DNA from: Castellaniella sp049671645
GTDB taxonomy: Bacteria > Pseudomonadota > Gammaproteobacteria > Burkholderiales > Burkholderiaceae_B
Length of the DNA stretch: 64,000 nt
Reading direction: 5' to 3'
NCBI RefSeq assembly: GCF_049671645.1
Contig: NZ_JBATVG010000016.1
Location: forward strand, 1 to 64,000
Shown here: one piece after another, positions 25,755-33,288 of the stretch
Position numbering within the stretch: the first letter of the stretch is position 1
How the letters are laid out: every line of letters starts with the position of its first letter
Made by a program: the position numbers and the translations under genes
Notes under the pieces: generated by a model
The model's input: the letters and a program-made list of their open reading frames with translations, nothing else
What the model was told of the DNA's origin: nothing
Database searches by the model: none

Positions 25755-26516
25755 CTAAATCCGGTACGCCGTCGTGGTCATGACACGCGACATCAGGCGC
25801 ATCGCCGCCCGGACCGGCGCGGGCAGCGGCGCCGCCCCATGGTTTTCCGCCGTCGTGCGGTGCCCGATCTCGTCATCCCGCATCTGGGTGACGACCTGGC
25901 GCGAGCGGTGATCCTGTGCCGGCAGGGTATTCAAGTGTCCGTCCAGATGCTCCTCGACCTGGCGCTCGGTTTCCGCCATGAAACCCAGGTTGTAGGGAAC
26001 CCCCGCCCGGCTGGCGGCCAGACCGAGGCCAAACGACCCGGCATACCACAAGGGATTGAGCAGACTGGGACGGCTCTGCAGTTCGTCCAGGCGCCGGCGA
26101 CACCAGGCCAGATGGTCGGTTTCCTCGGCTGCCGCCTGCAACAGCACGGCGCGCACCGACGCATCGCGGCACATCAGCGCCTGGCCCCGGTACAGCGCCT
26201 GAGCGCAGATCTCGCCCACGTGATTCACCCGCATCAGCCCCGCCGCATGACGGGCCTCATCGGCCGACAAGGCCGGATCATCCGGCCGCGCGGGCTTCGC
26301 CGGGTAGGCGCGGTCATGGGATACCGTGCCATCGAGCACCTGCAGGGCCTGGCCGATTTCCGTCAGCACGCCATCCAGCAGACCTGCGCGGCGGCGCCAC
26401 CGGCCAGGGAGGCCCGGCGCCGACCCGGCCGGAGACCGCCGCGCTCGGGCAGGCGTACCAGGCGCATGGGATGCGCCCGGGGCGGATTCAGGTTCCAGGG
26501 AATTCGTCGAGGTCAT
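25755..26516 (-). CDS. coq7: Coq7-type demethoxyubiquinone hydroxylase
   Basis: A 253-residue di-iron hydroxylase of ubiquinone biosynthesis. Ferritin-like ligand motifs are RVNHVGEICAQALYRGQAL, AAEETDHLAWC and MRDDEIGH, with VEEHLDGHLN between them. The catalytic core begins near residue 47 (LDGVLTEIGQAL). The preceding Pro/Ala/Arg-rich residues exceed the usual bacterial length of about 205-220, so translation may begin further in, although no convincing alternative start is evident. It follows the small membrane protein of the oxidase operon by 9 bases, linking quinone synthesis with the respiratory genes. Confidence 0.92.
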   Translation of the reverse strand: MTSTNSLEPESAPGASHAPGTPARARRSPAGSAPGLPGRWRRRAGLLDGVLTEIGQALQVLDGTVSHDRAYPAKPARPDDPALSADEARHAAGLMRVNHVGEICAQALYRGQALMCRDASVRAVLLQAAAEETDHLAWCRRRLDELQSRPSLLNPLWYAGSFGLGLAASRAGVPYNLGFMAETERQVEEHLDGHLNTLPAQDHRSRQVVTQMRDDEIGHRTTAENHGAAPLPAPVRAAMRLMSRVMTTTAYRI

Positions 26517-26525
26517 GGGGATCCT

Positions 26526-27179
26526 TTATCGGCTCAGGAAGCGCCAGACCGGCTTCACAGCGGCCAGCAACCAGCACGAGGGTAACACGATGGCCAGGGC
26601 GATCAGCCCCCGTCCCGCCCAGTCCTGATCGTCCTGCAGATAGGCGTTGCACAAGCGGATCGGCTGATCCAGGTAGACCATGCCGACGATGGCGCTCATC
26701 CAGCAGAAGTTGCCCAGGAAGAAGAGCTTGATCACCACGTTGGCCTGTCGCACCGACGCCCGCAGCAGCCAGCCGCACACGGGCAGCCCCAGATATTTGA
26801 AGGCCGCCACGCGCCAGTCCACCAGGGCCTCATCCAGGGCTTTGGGAATCATCCACCCCGCCCCCACCAGGCTGACCAGCAGCAGCCCCGGCATGCCATA
26901 GGCGTTGTAGGACCAGCGGACATCGCGGCCGGATGTGGGCTGCCACATCGGGGCGGATCGCCCGGCGGATGCCGCCGACGGCAATGGCGCCGGCATGCGC
27001 GCGATCCGCCAGGCATGCCAGGCCTGTTCGGCGAACACGCCACCCGCGACCAGCAAGGGAATCTGCACCACCATGTGCAGGCTCATCAGCGCCGTCAACG
27101 CATCGTGCCAGATGCCGGCCACCCCGAGGCACAAGAGCGCTGCCAGCAAGGATGCCGGCCCGACGGATAAGCGGTTCAT
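26526..27179 (-). CDS. Uncharacterised multi-pass membrane protein of the cbb3 oxidase operon
   Basis: A 217-residue hydrophobic protein with about five or six membrane segments (for example residues 10-30, 34-50, 92-110 and 185-205). I do not recognise the family with certainty. It carries scattered His residues near the membrane (HD at 25-26, H35, H55), as seen in heme- or copper-handling proteins. It overlaps the Sco gene by four bases (ATGA), so a role in oxidase assembly, perhaps like CtaG-type membrane copper proteins, is plausible but only inferred from context. It has no CxxC or CxxCH motif. Confidence 0.75.
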   Translation of the reverse strand: MNRLSVGPASLLAALLCLGVAGIWHDALTALMSLHMVVQIPLLVAGGVFAEQAWHAWRIARMPAPLPSAASAGRSAPMWQPTSGRDVRWSYNAYGMPGLLLVSLVGAGWMIPKALDEALVDWRVAAFKYLGLPVCGWLLRASVRQANVVIKLFFLGNFCWMSAIVGMVYLDQPIRLCNAYLQDDQDWAGRGLIALAIVLPSCWLLAAVKPVWRFLSR

Positions 27180-27826
27180 GGCGAATCCTTGGCTGCGCGC
27201 CCCGCTGCCGGGCCCGGCAGCAAGGACTTGGCTGCTTTCAAGGCCCAGCCCGGATCGTCCAGATCGACGATGCGCACCAGGCGACCGTCGGGCGTCACGA
27301 CGTGGAAGGCGGCGTTGTGTTCGAATTCCCCCAGCGGGGCGGGCACGACCATGATGCCGAACATGTCCAGCAAGGCGCTGCGCTGCGCCGCATCGGTCAA
27401 GGTCAAAAACTGCCAGACGTCCGCGTCAGCCCCCATGCGCACGGCATAGCGGGACAGATCATCCGCCCGATCCCGGGGATCGAAACTGAGACTGATCAGG
27501 CGCAGCTGGCGCTGCAGGCCTTCGGCCTCGATGGCCTGCTGCAGGCGCTCGGTCAGCGAGCCTTGCGCCAGACACAGGGCGATGCAGCGCGTGTAGAAAA
27601 AATTGACGATGGCCACGCGGCCATCGTCACGCAGATTGCGGCTCAAGGATTGCAGGCGGCCCGCATCGTCCAGCACCTGCACGGCGGCGGGGATATCGCG
27701 GGGATGCGCGGCAATCGCCTGGCGGCGGGCGGCCTCGGCCGTCAGGACGGTGAAGCCGTCCGTCAGGCTGTAGAGAACCCCGATGCCTGCCGCCAGGGCA
27801 AGCACCATCGAAAGCACCCACCGCAT
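27176..27826 (-). CDS. SCO1/SenC-family copper chaperone
   Basis: A 216-residue membrane-anchored thioredoxin-fold protein. An N-terminal hydrophobic anchor (about 3-20) is followed by a periplasmic domain with the copper motif C81-IAL-C85 in FFYTRCIALC and the conserved distal His at 170 in EFEHN. Sco proteins deliver copper to, or reduce the site of, heme-copper oxidases; PrrC/SenC homologues serve cbb3 oxidases. It sits 15 bases after the cytochrome c gene and overlaps the next membrane protein, as expected of an assembly factor co-expressed with its oxidase. Confidence 0.9.
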   Translation of the reverse strand: MRWVLSMVLALAAGIGVLYSLTDGFTVLTAEAARRQAIAAHPRDIPAAVQVLDDAGRLQSLSRNLRDDGRVAIVNFFYTRCIALCLAQGSLTERLQQAIEAEGLQRQLRLISLSFDPRDRADDLSRYAVRMGADADVWQFLTLTDAAQRSALLDMFGIMVVPAPLGEFEHNAAFHVVTPDGRLVRIVDLDDPGWALKAAKSLLPGPAAGRAAKDSP

Positions 27827-27841
27827 GATCCGCCTGCCCGC

Positions 27842-28426
27842 TTATTTCTTGTCCAGCAGCGGACGCAGATCCTCGTCGCCCTTCCAGGGCGTGGTCTGAT
27901 CCTTGGTGTCGGCGCGGACCTTGGCGACGAACTGCGCATCGATCGTGGACGCCGCGTTGCCGAAGCTGGTGCGCACGTGACTGACGATGGCGGCCACTTC
28001 CTCGTCGGAGAACTTATCCTGGAAGTGCGGCATTTCACCGTTGTACTTGGCGCCTTCGACCGTCAGCGGGCCGTGGATGCCATGCAGCACGATGCGCACC
28101 ATGACGCCCGCGTCCGCCGCATCCACCCATTCGGACTTGGACAAGGGCGGGAACACCCCGGGCACCCCGGCGCCCGTGGCCTGGTGACAGGCCACGCAAT
28201 TGGCGGTGTACAGCTGCCCGCCATCGGCCTTGGTGGGCACGGCGAAGTCGGCAGCCACGCGTTCGTCGCCCACGGAGGGCGGCATGGGCGTGTACGAGAC
28301 ATACAGATGCCAGACAGCCCAGATCAGCAGAATCCCGATGACGGCCAGCACGGCTTTGGGGATCGGCCGGCTGCCTTCCACGGGTTCCGGCTGTTCACGG
28401 CGCTGTTGGGTGAATTTGTTGCTCAT
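27842..28426 (-). CDS. Membrane-anchored monoheme cytochrome c (in the CcoP position)
   Basis: A 194-residue protein with one N-terminal membrane helix (about 23-44) and one class I cytochrome c domain. The heme attaches at C77-VA-C80-H81, and a likely axial Met sits in GEMPHFQD. Canonical CcoP has two hemes in about 300 residues; this protein has only one. It lies where ccoP would be, overlapping the ccoO stop by four bases, so it probably donates electrons to CcoO or replaces CcoP. Confidence 0.88.
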   Translation of the reverse strand: MSNKFTQQRREQPEPVEGSRPIPKAVLAVIGILLIWAVWHLYVSYTPMPPSVGDERVAADFAVPTKADGGQLYTANCVACHQATGAGVPGVFPPLSKSEWVDAADAGVMVRIVLHGIHGPLTVEGAKYNGEMPHFQDKFSDEEVAAIVSHVRTSFGNAASTIDAQFVAKVRADTKDQTTPWKGDEDLRPLLDKK

Positions 28427-29058
28427 TTCTTGGCTCCTTCAGCCTCGGCAGGCTGTTCCGGCAGCGTCGGCAACTGGGCATCGGGATTGACCGGATAGGT
28501 ATGGTTCAAGCCGATCAGATAATCGACCAGATCCAGCGCCTCCGGCGTGGCCACGACGACCTTGCCGTCGGCCGGCGCGTAGCTGGGAGGCAGGTTGACG
28601 ACCTTGTCGCCCGGCTCGGCCTTGTCCTTGAGCTTGAACATGAAGGGGAAGGCCGGCATGTTGCTGTGCGGCGTGTAGGCGCGGGGCTCGTACAGGTGAC
28701 CCAGGTTCCAGTCCACGCTGGGCTGGCGGGCGCCGATGTTGAACAGATCCGGCCCGGTGCGCATGGTGCCCAGCAGGTGCGGACGGTCATAGTAATAATC
28801 GCCGGCCACGGGAGCGCGGCCCCAGCCGCGCTGGAAATCAGGCGCCATGGACTGGCTGCGCGGCTGCTGCGAGTGGCAGTAGACGCAGCCCATTTCGATG
28901 TAGACCTGGCGGCCGCGCAGCTGCTGTTCGGTATAGGGCTTCAAGCCCGGCGAAGGCGGCACGTCCGACAGCTGCATGTAGGGCAGCACGACCAGCGTGG
29001 CGGTAGCCAGGGCGAGGGTCACCATCGCCCCGCTAAGGAGTTTGTATTCGCTTTCCAT
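28423..29058 (-). CDS. ccoO: cbb3-type cytochrome c oxidase subunit II (CcoO)
   Basis: A 211-residue membrane-anchored monoheme cytochrome. The N-terminal helix covers about residues 8-28, and heme attaches at C58-VY-C61-H62 in EMGCVYCHSQQPRSQ. Further CcoO hallmarks are YDRPHLLGTMRTGPDLFNIG and HLYEPRAYTPHSNMPAFPF. It passes electrons from cytochrome c to CcoN. It begins 2 bases after ccoN. Confidence 0.94.
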   Translation of the reverse strand: MESEYKLLSGAMVTLALATATLVVLPYMQLSDVPPSPGLKPYTEQQLRGRQVYIEMGCVYCHSQQPRSQSMAPDFQRGWGRAPVAGDYYYDRPHLLGTMRTGPDLFNIGARQPSVDWNLGHLYEPRAYTPHSNMPAFPFMFKLKDKAEPGDKVVNLPPSYAPADGKVVVATPEALDLVDYLIGLNHTYPVNPDAQLPTLPEQPAEAEGAKK

Positions 29059-29060
29059 GA

Positions 29061-30755
29061 TCAGGCACCTGCAATCGCCTGAACTTCAGGCTGAGACTTA
29101 CGTTTATGCAACAAGGCGGGACCGACGCGATTGGTGCCGTAGCGCAGCGCCATCTGCACGAAGTGCACGGCAAAGACCAGGTGGCCCAGCGTCATCAGGG
29201 TGCCGCCCAACGTGCGAGCTTTCAGATAGGGCATCGTGACCAGCACGGAATCCATGAAGGGCTTGGCGGCATCAAGCATATCCAGGCCCTGCAGCCAGCC
29301 GCCGATGGACAGGCCGACGATGTAGACGCCCATGCCGATCGTCACCAGCCAGAAGTGCACAATGATCAGTTTCGGATGCGGCCATTCCCAGGACATCACG
29401 CGCGGCATCACGAAATAGATGGCGCCGAACATGACGATCGAGAAGAAGGCGTACAGGCCCAGGTGGGCGTGAGCCACGGTGAAGTGCGTGAAGTGCGCCA
29501 CGCGGCTGACGCTGCGCAGGGCCTCGAAGGAGCCCTCGAAGGAACTGAGCGTGTACATCATGGCGCCCAGCACGATGAAGCGCAGCGTGGGCGAGTAGTA
29601 CATGGTCTTGAAGTGACCGCGCATCGTCAGGTGCTGGTTCACGGAGAAAGCCAGCACCGGGATGATCATCATCATCGACTGGACGATGGACAGCGACACC
29701 AGCCAGTGCGGCACCGGGCCGCCCACCAGGTGGTGGCCGCCGACCTGACCGTAGAAAAAGGCCAGCGCCCAGAAGCCGATCAGGGACAGGTTGTAGGACT
29801 GGATCGGACGACCGATGATCTTGGGCAGGAAGTAATACACCGACGCCAGGGCGATGGGGGTGTAGTACAGGCCCAGCACGTTATGGCCGAACCACCAGTT
29901 CATGGTCGCCTGCTCGACGCCGAAGTGCACGCCCGGGACCTTGCCAACCAGATACAGCACCGGGAACCAGAACAGCGCGGCCCCCATGTACCAGATCGAC
30001 ACGTACAGGTGATCGACCTTGCGGTTGCGCAGCGTGAACACCAGCGGCAGGGCGATCAGCGAACCGCCGATCACGATCAGGATGCTGATCTGCCATGGGA
30101 TTTCCAGCCATTCCAGGCCGTCGTTGATGCCGGCGGCGATCGCGCCCAGGCCGGCGATCAGGCCGGCGTTCCAGAGCATGCAGCCCAGCAGCGCGAAGCG
30201 GCCGCCATACAGGCGGGTTTTCAGCAGGCGCGGCAGAACCCAGATGGCGATCCCGAAGGCCGCCATCGGGCACCAGCCGTAGGCCACCATGTTCAGGTGC
30301 AAGGTCCGCGTGCGGCCGAAAGTCAGCCAGGCGTAGTCGGTCAGGAATTCCGGATTGTGCAGCTTGATCGAACTGATCAGACCGAAGGCCGACGCAGCGA
30401 CCAGCCAGACGATGGCACAGGACAGGAAGACGAAAGTCACGTAGGCCGTGGATTGGTCGGCTTCCATGCGTTCAGTCATTTCCGCCTTGAGCTTCTCAGC
30501 CAGAGACGGATCGATGACGGCCTTGCCGCCTTCGGTGACGACCTGCTGCAGGCCGGCCCGCTGTTCAGGCGTGGCGGAGGGGTCTTCGACGTGACCGATT
30601 TCACCGGTCGAAAAGATCACCCCGGCCGCGGCGGGGTTGTCATCGAACATGTTCCGTCGCAGGGACCAGATGAAAACACCCAGTCCGGCCACGGACATGA
30701 TAAAGGTCAGGAGTAGTACGGTGACGGTATCCACAGCGCTTCCAGTGAAGGACAA
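29061..30755 (-). CDS. ccoN: cbb3-type oxidase subunit I (CcoN) with CcoS-like N-terminal extension
   Basis: A 564-residue catalytic subunit that reduces O2 to water with high affinity. The heme-copper core begins about residue 105. H153 in RTRTLHLNM is the low-spin heme ligand; CuB/heme ligands lie in WWFGHNVLGLY, QVGGHHLVGG and HFTVAHAHLGLY. The usual length is about 475. The extra ~100 residues begin with a single helix ending FIWSLRRNMFDD, which strongly resembles the small assembly protein CcoS (helix, then W-x-x-R-x-x-x-FDD), followed by a hydrophilic linker. First gene of the oxidase operon, divergent from the OsmC gene. Confidence 0.94.
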   Translation of the reverse strand: MSFTGSAVDTVTVLLLTFIMSVAGLGVFIWSLRRNMFDDNPAAAGVIFSTGEIGHVEDPSATPEQRAGLQQVVTEGGKAVIDPSLAEKLKAEMTERMEADQSTAYVTFVFLSCAIVWLVAASAFGLISSIKLHNPEFLTDYAWLTFGRTRTLHLNMVAYGWCPMAAFGIAIWVLPRLLKTRLYGGRFALLGCMLWNAGLIAGLGAIAAGINDGLEWLEIPWQISILIVIGGSLIALPLVFTLRNRKVDHLYVSIWYMGAALFWFPVLYLVGKVPGVHFGVEQATMNWWFGHNVLGLYYTPIALASVYYFLPKIIGRPIQSYNLSLIGFWALAFFYGQVGGHHLVGGPVPHWLVSLSIVQSMMMIIPVLAFSVNQHLTMRGHFKTMYYSPTLRFIVLGAMMYTLSSFEGSFEALRSVSRVAHFTHFTVAHAHLGLYAFFSIVMFGAIYFVMPRVMSWEWPHPKLIIVHFWLVTIGMGVYIVGLSIGGWLQGLDMLDAAKPFMDSVLVTMPYLKARTLGGTLMTLGHLVFAVHFVQMALRYGTNRVGPALLHKRKSQPEVQAIAGA

Positions 30756-30818
30756 TTGAAGCCCGAGCGCGGATCAGAAGAATCCGAATCTCGGCAACCG
30801 ATGATTGTAGCGTTAGTT

Positions 30819-30832
30819 TTGATCTATGATAA
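30819..30832. promoter_or_regulatory. Possible FNR/Anr-type site between ccoN and the osmC-like gene
   Basis: TTGAT-CTAT-GATAA has one perfect half-site (TTGAT) and a degenerate partner (2 of 5). It lies 64 bases upstream of the ccoN ATG in the divergent region. cbb3 operons are commonly FNR-controlled, but the second half is poor and no matching -10 is seen on the ccoN side. Confidence 0.28.
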
Positions 30833-30946
30833 ATCCGGTGTCCTACGCAAGACGGATAAACCCCCATGCCGCATGAGGGCTTCCGCCGGGCCCGGCACGC
30901 ACGCTCATAGAGCCACACCAAGGGAAAACCCTAAAGGATCAGCGCA

Positions 30947-31369
30947 ATGGAATGCACCCTAGACTGGCAAGGCCCGGAGGGCATGCTGTTTGTTTCACGC
31001 ACCGGCAGCGGACACGTGCTGGCCATGGACGGAGCCCCCGAGGGCGGCGGCCAGAACCTGGCGGCCCGCCCCATGGAAACCGTACTGACCGGCGCCGGCG
31101 GCTGCGCCGCCTATGACGTCGTGCTGATTCTCAAGCGCGGCCGCCATGCCATCACCGGCTGCCAGGTCAAGCTGAGCGCCGAGCGGGCCGAGACGGAACC
31201 CAAGGTTTTCACCAAGATCCACTTCGCCTTCCGGATCACGGGCAAGGCCCTGCCCCCTGCCGCCGTGGAGCGCGCCGTCGAACTGTCGCACACGAAATAT
31301 TGTTCCGCCGTCGCCATGCTGGAAAAGACAGCGGAAATCACACATTCCATCGAGGTCATCGAAGCTTAA
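30947..31369 (+). CDS. OsmC/Ohr-family protein
   Basis: A 140-residue cytoplasmic protein of the OsmC superfamily, thiol peroxidases that detoxify organic hydroperoxides or act on other electrophiles. The two conserved cysteines are in LTGAGGCAAYDVV and SHTKYCSAV, the spacing typical of the YhfA/OsmC-like branch. RPMETVLTGAGGC matches the branch signature. It is monocistronic, divergent from the cbb3 operon and convergent with thyA. A shared respiratory or oxidative-stress link is inference. Confidence 0.88.
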   Translation: MECTLDWQGPEGMLFVSRTGSGHVLAMDGAPEGGGQNLAARPMETVLTGAGGCAAYDVVLILKRGRHAITGCQVKLSAERAETEPKVFTKIHFAFRITGKALPPAAVERAVELSHTKYCSAVAMLEKTAEITHSIEVIEA

Positions 31370-31431
31370 GGGAACATTCAGGGAACCCTCGGGCAATCGG
31401 GGCGGGCGGCTTGAAGCCTCCCGCAACCGCC

Positions 31432-32424
31432 CTACACCGCCATCGGTGCGGTCAGCGGCGCATGGTGGCGATACCCTTCCAGCGCAAAATCGCCGGGCTC
31501 GACCTGCTCCAGCCACTCCGGCGCATAGACGCCGGTGTCGGCGTAGGCGGGGATTCTGTCGGACAAGCGCAACTGAGGGGCCGGGTACGGGTCCCGGCGC
31601 AACTGCTCGCGCAGCATGTCCACGTGGGTTTCATAGATGTGCGCATCGCCGATGAAATACGTGAACCAGCGGGGCGTGTACCCCGTCAGGCGCGCCACCA
31701 GATGCGTCAGGGCGGCGCCTTCGGCCAGGTTGAAGGGCGTGCCCAGCCCCACGTCATTGCTGCGGATATACAGGCACAAGGACAGTTCGCGCGTCGTCGG
31801 ATTGGCCAGGAACTGATACAGCAGATGGCAGGGAGGCAAGGCCATTTCCTCGATCTGCGCCCAGTTCCAGCCATGAAACAGAATGCGGCGGCTGCCCGGG
31901 TCGCGCATCAGGGTATCCAGGCACTGGCGCAGCTGGTCGACGGCCTTGTAGAGCAAGGCCTGGCGGCCCGAGCCCTGCCCTGCCGGATTGTCGATCACGC
32001 TGACCTGCCGATAGCCGCGCCCCAGAGCGTCGGCGATCTGGTCGTCGCTGCGCGGCCGATCCAGATCGATCAGCTTGTAGGCGGGCCACTGGCGCCATTG
32101 CGCGCCATAGACCGGCCCCAGATCGTCGGGGCCGCCGCGCCACGGGCTGTCCAGCCAGGACTGGTTTTCGTTGGCATTCTGGTCCCACACGCGGCAGCCC
32201 AGGGCGCGAAAATCCGCCGCGCTGCGCGCTCCGCGCAGAAAACCGACCAGTTCGCCGATGGCGGACTTGAAGGCCAGCCGCTTGGTCGTGACGGCGGGGA
32301 AGCCTTCGCGCAAGTCGAAGCGCAGGCAGGCGCCGGGCAGGCTGAGCGTGCGCACCCCCGTGCGATTGTCCTGCCAGGACCCCTGGTCGAAAATGGACTG
32401 CACCAGGTCCAGATATGCCTTCAT
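31432..32424 (-). CDS. thyA: Thymidylate synthase
   Basis: A 330-residue ThyA that methylates dUMP to dTMP with methylene-tetrahydrofolate. The nucleophile is C199 in MALPPCHLLYQF. The upstream Arg pair lies in DPGSRRILFHGWN, and the dUMP-contacting RSNDVGLGTPFNLAEGA and THVDML stretches are present. It is longer than E. coli ThyA (264) because of an insert around residues 80-165, a form seen in Burkholderiales. It overlaps the upstream CitE-like gene by four bases and is last in that operon, away from the usual folA partner. Confidence 0.94.
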   Translation of the reverse strand: MKAYLDLVQSIFDQGSWQDNRTGVRTLSLPGACLRFDLREGFPAVTTKRLAFKSAIGELVGFLRGARSAADFRALGCRVWDQNANENQSWLDSPWRGGPDDLGPVYGAQWRQWPAYKLIDLDRPRSDDQIADALGRGYRQVSVIDNPAGQGSGRQALLYKAVDQLRQCLDTLMRDPGSRRILFHGWNWAQIEEMALPPCHLLYQFLANPTTRELSLCLYIRSNDVGLGTPFNLAEGAALTHLVARLTGYTPRWFTYFIGDAHIYETHVDMLREQLRRDPYPAPQLRLSDRIPAYADTGVYAPEWLEQVEPGDFALEGYRHHAPLTAPMAV

Positions 32425-33260
32425 GCCGACTGAGCCTCGTAGTGGCTGCCGCGTTCCAGCACCCGCCGGGCGCTTTCGATGACGGGCAGATCGACCATGC
32501 GTCCGTCCAGGCGAAAAGCGTATTCGCCCGTGCGTTCGGCGTGTTCGACGACACGACGCGCCCAGTCGAGTTCTTCGGGCAGCGGCCGGTACACCTGATG
32601 CACCACCGGCACCTGCCTGGGATGGATGCAGAGCTTGCCGCCGAACCCCATGTCGCGGGCCAGCACGGCCGCCTGCTCCAGCCCGGTCTCATCGGAAAAA
32701 TCCGCATAGATCGTGTCGACGGGATCAGCCAGGCCGTGCATGCGGCTGGCCTGCAGGATCTGGAAGCGCACCTGGTCCAGGATGCGCTGGGCGCCATCCG
32801 TCTGCGGCCGGGTGCCGAATTCGACCATCAGGTCGAGGATGCCGAAGGTGAGGCGTTCCACGCCGTTGGCCTCGGCGATGTCGTCCAGCACCCGCAGCCC
32901 CTGGGCGGATTCGATGATGGGGATCAGCGGCTTGCCGGCGCCCGATACTTTATAGACGTGTTCGGCCGCCTGGGCCTTGGGCAGGAAAATGCCGGCCACC
33001 GCGGACAGTTCGCGGCACAGGGCCAGATCGTCTTCGAACCAGCGGGTGGAGCCGTCATTGATGCGCACCCATAGCCGGTCCTGCGGGTGATCGGCCGCAT
33101 AAGCGGCCAGCGCATCCCGCGCGGCGGATTTGGCATCGGGCGCCACGGAATCTTCCAGGTCGACGATGACGGCGTCGGCGCCGCTGGCCAGCGCCTTGGG
33201 AAAGCGGTCCGGCCGATTGGCCGGGACGAACAGCGCGCTGCGCATCAAGGTATCAGGCAT
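32421..33260 (-). CDS. CitE-like HpcH/HpaI aldolase/citrate lyase family protein
   Basis: A 279-residue TIM-barrel lyase. Family landmarks are RSALFVPANRPDRFPKALAS, DAVIVDLEDSVAPDAK, LIPIIESAQGL and GGKLCIHPRQVPVV. Stand-alone CitE-like proteins cleave or hydrolyse acyl-CoA substrates such as malyl-CoA, citramalyl-CoA or methylmalyl-CoA. No citrate lyase alpha or gamma subunit is nearby, so classical citrate lyase is unlikely. It lies 28 bases after the fumarase and overlaps thyA. Co-expression with a crotonase and fumarase suggests C4/C5 dicarboxylate or acyl-CoA metabolism. Confidence 0.87.
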   Translation of the reverse strand: MPDTLMRSALFVPANRPDRFPKALASGADAVIVDLEDSVAPDAKSAARDALAAYAADHPQDRLWVRINDGSTRWFEDDLALCRELSAVAGIFLPKAQAAEHVYKVSGAGKPLIPIIESAQGLRVLDDIAEANGVERLTFGILDLMVEFGTRPQTDGAQRILDQVRFQILQASRMHGLADPVDTIYADFSDETGLEQAAVLARDMGFGGKLCIHPRQVPVVHQVYRPLPEELDWARRVVEHAERTGEYAFRLDGRMVDLPVIESARRVLERGSHYEAQSA

Positions 33261-33288
33261 CGTATCCCCCTATCGTGAAAAGCGCGGA

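Noticed and set aside
31395..31430. GC-rich imperfect hairpin between the osmC-like gene and thyA as a terminator
   Set aside because: The stem (GCGGG/CCCGC with a mismatch) has no T-run on either strand; support is too weak to list.
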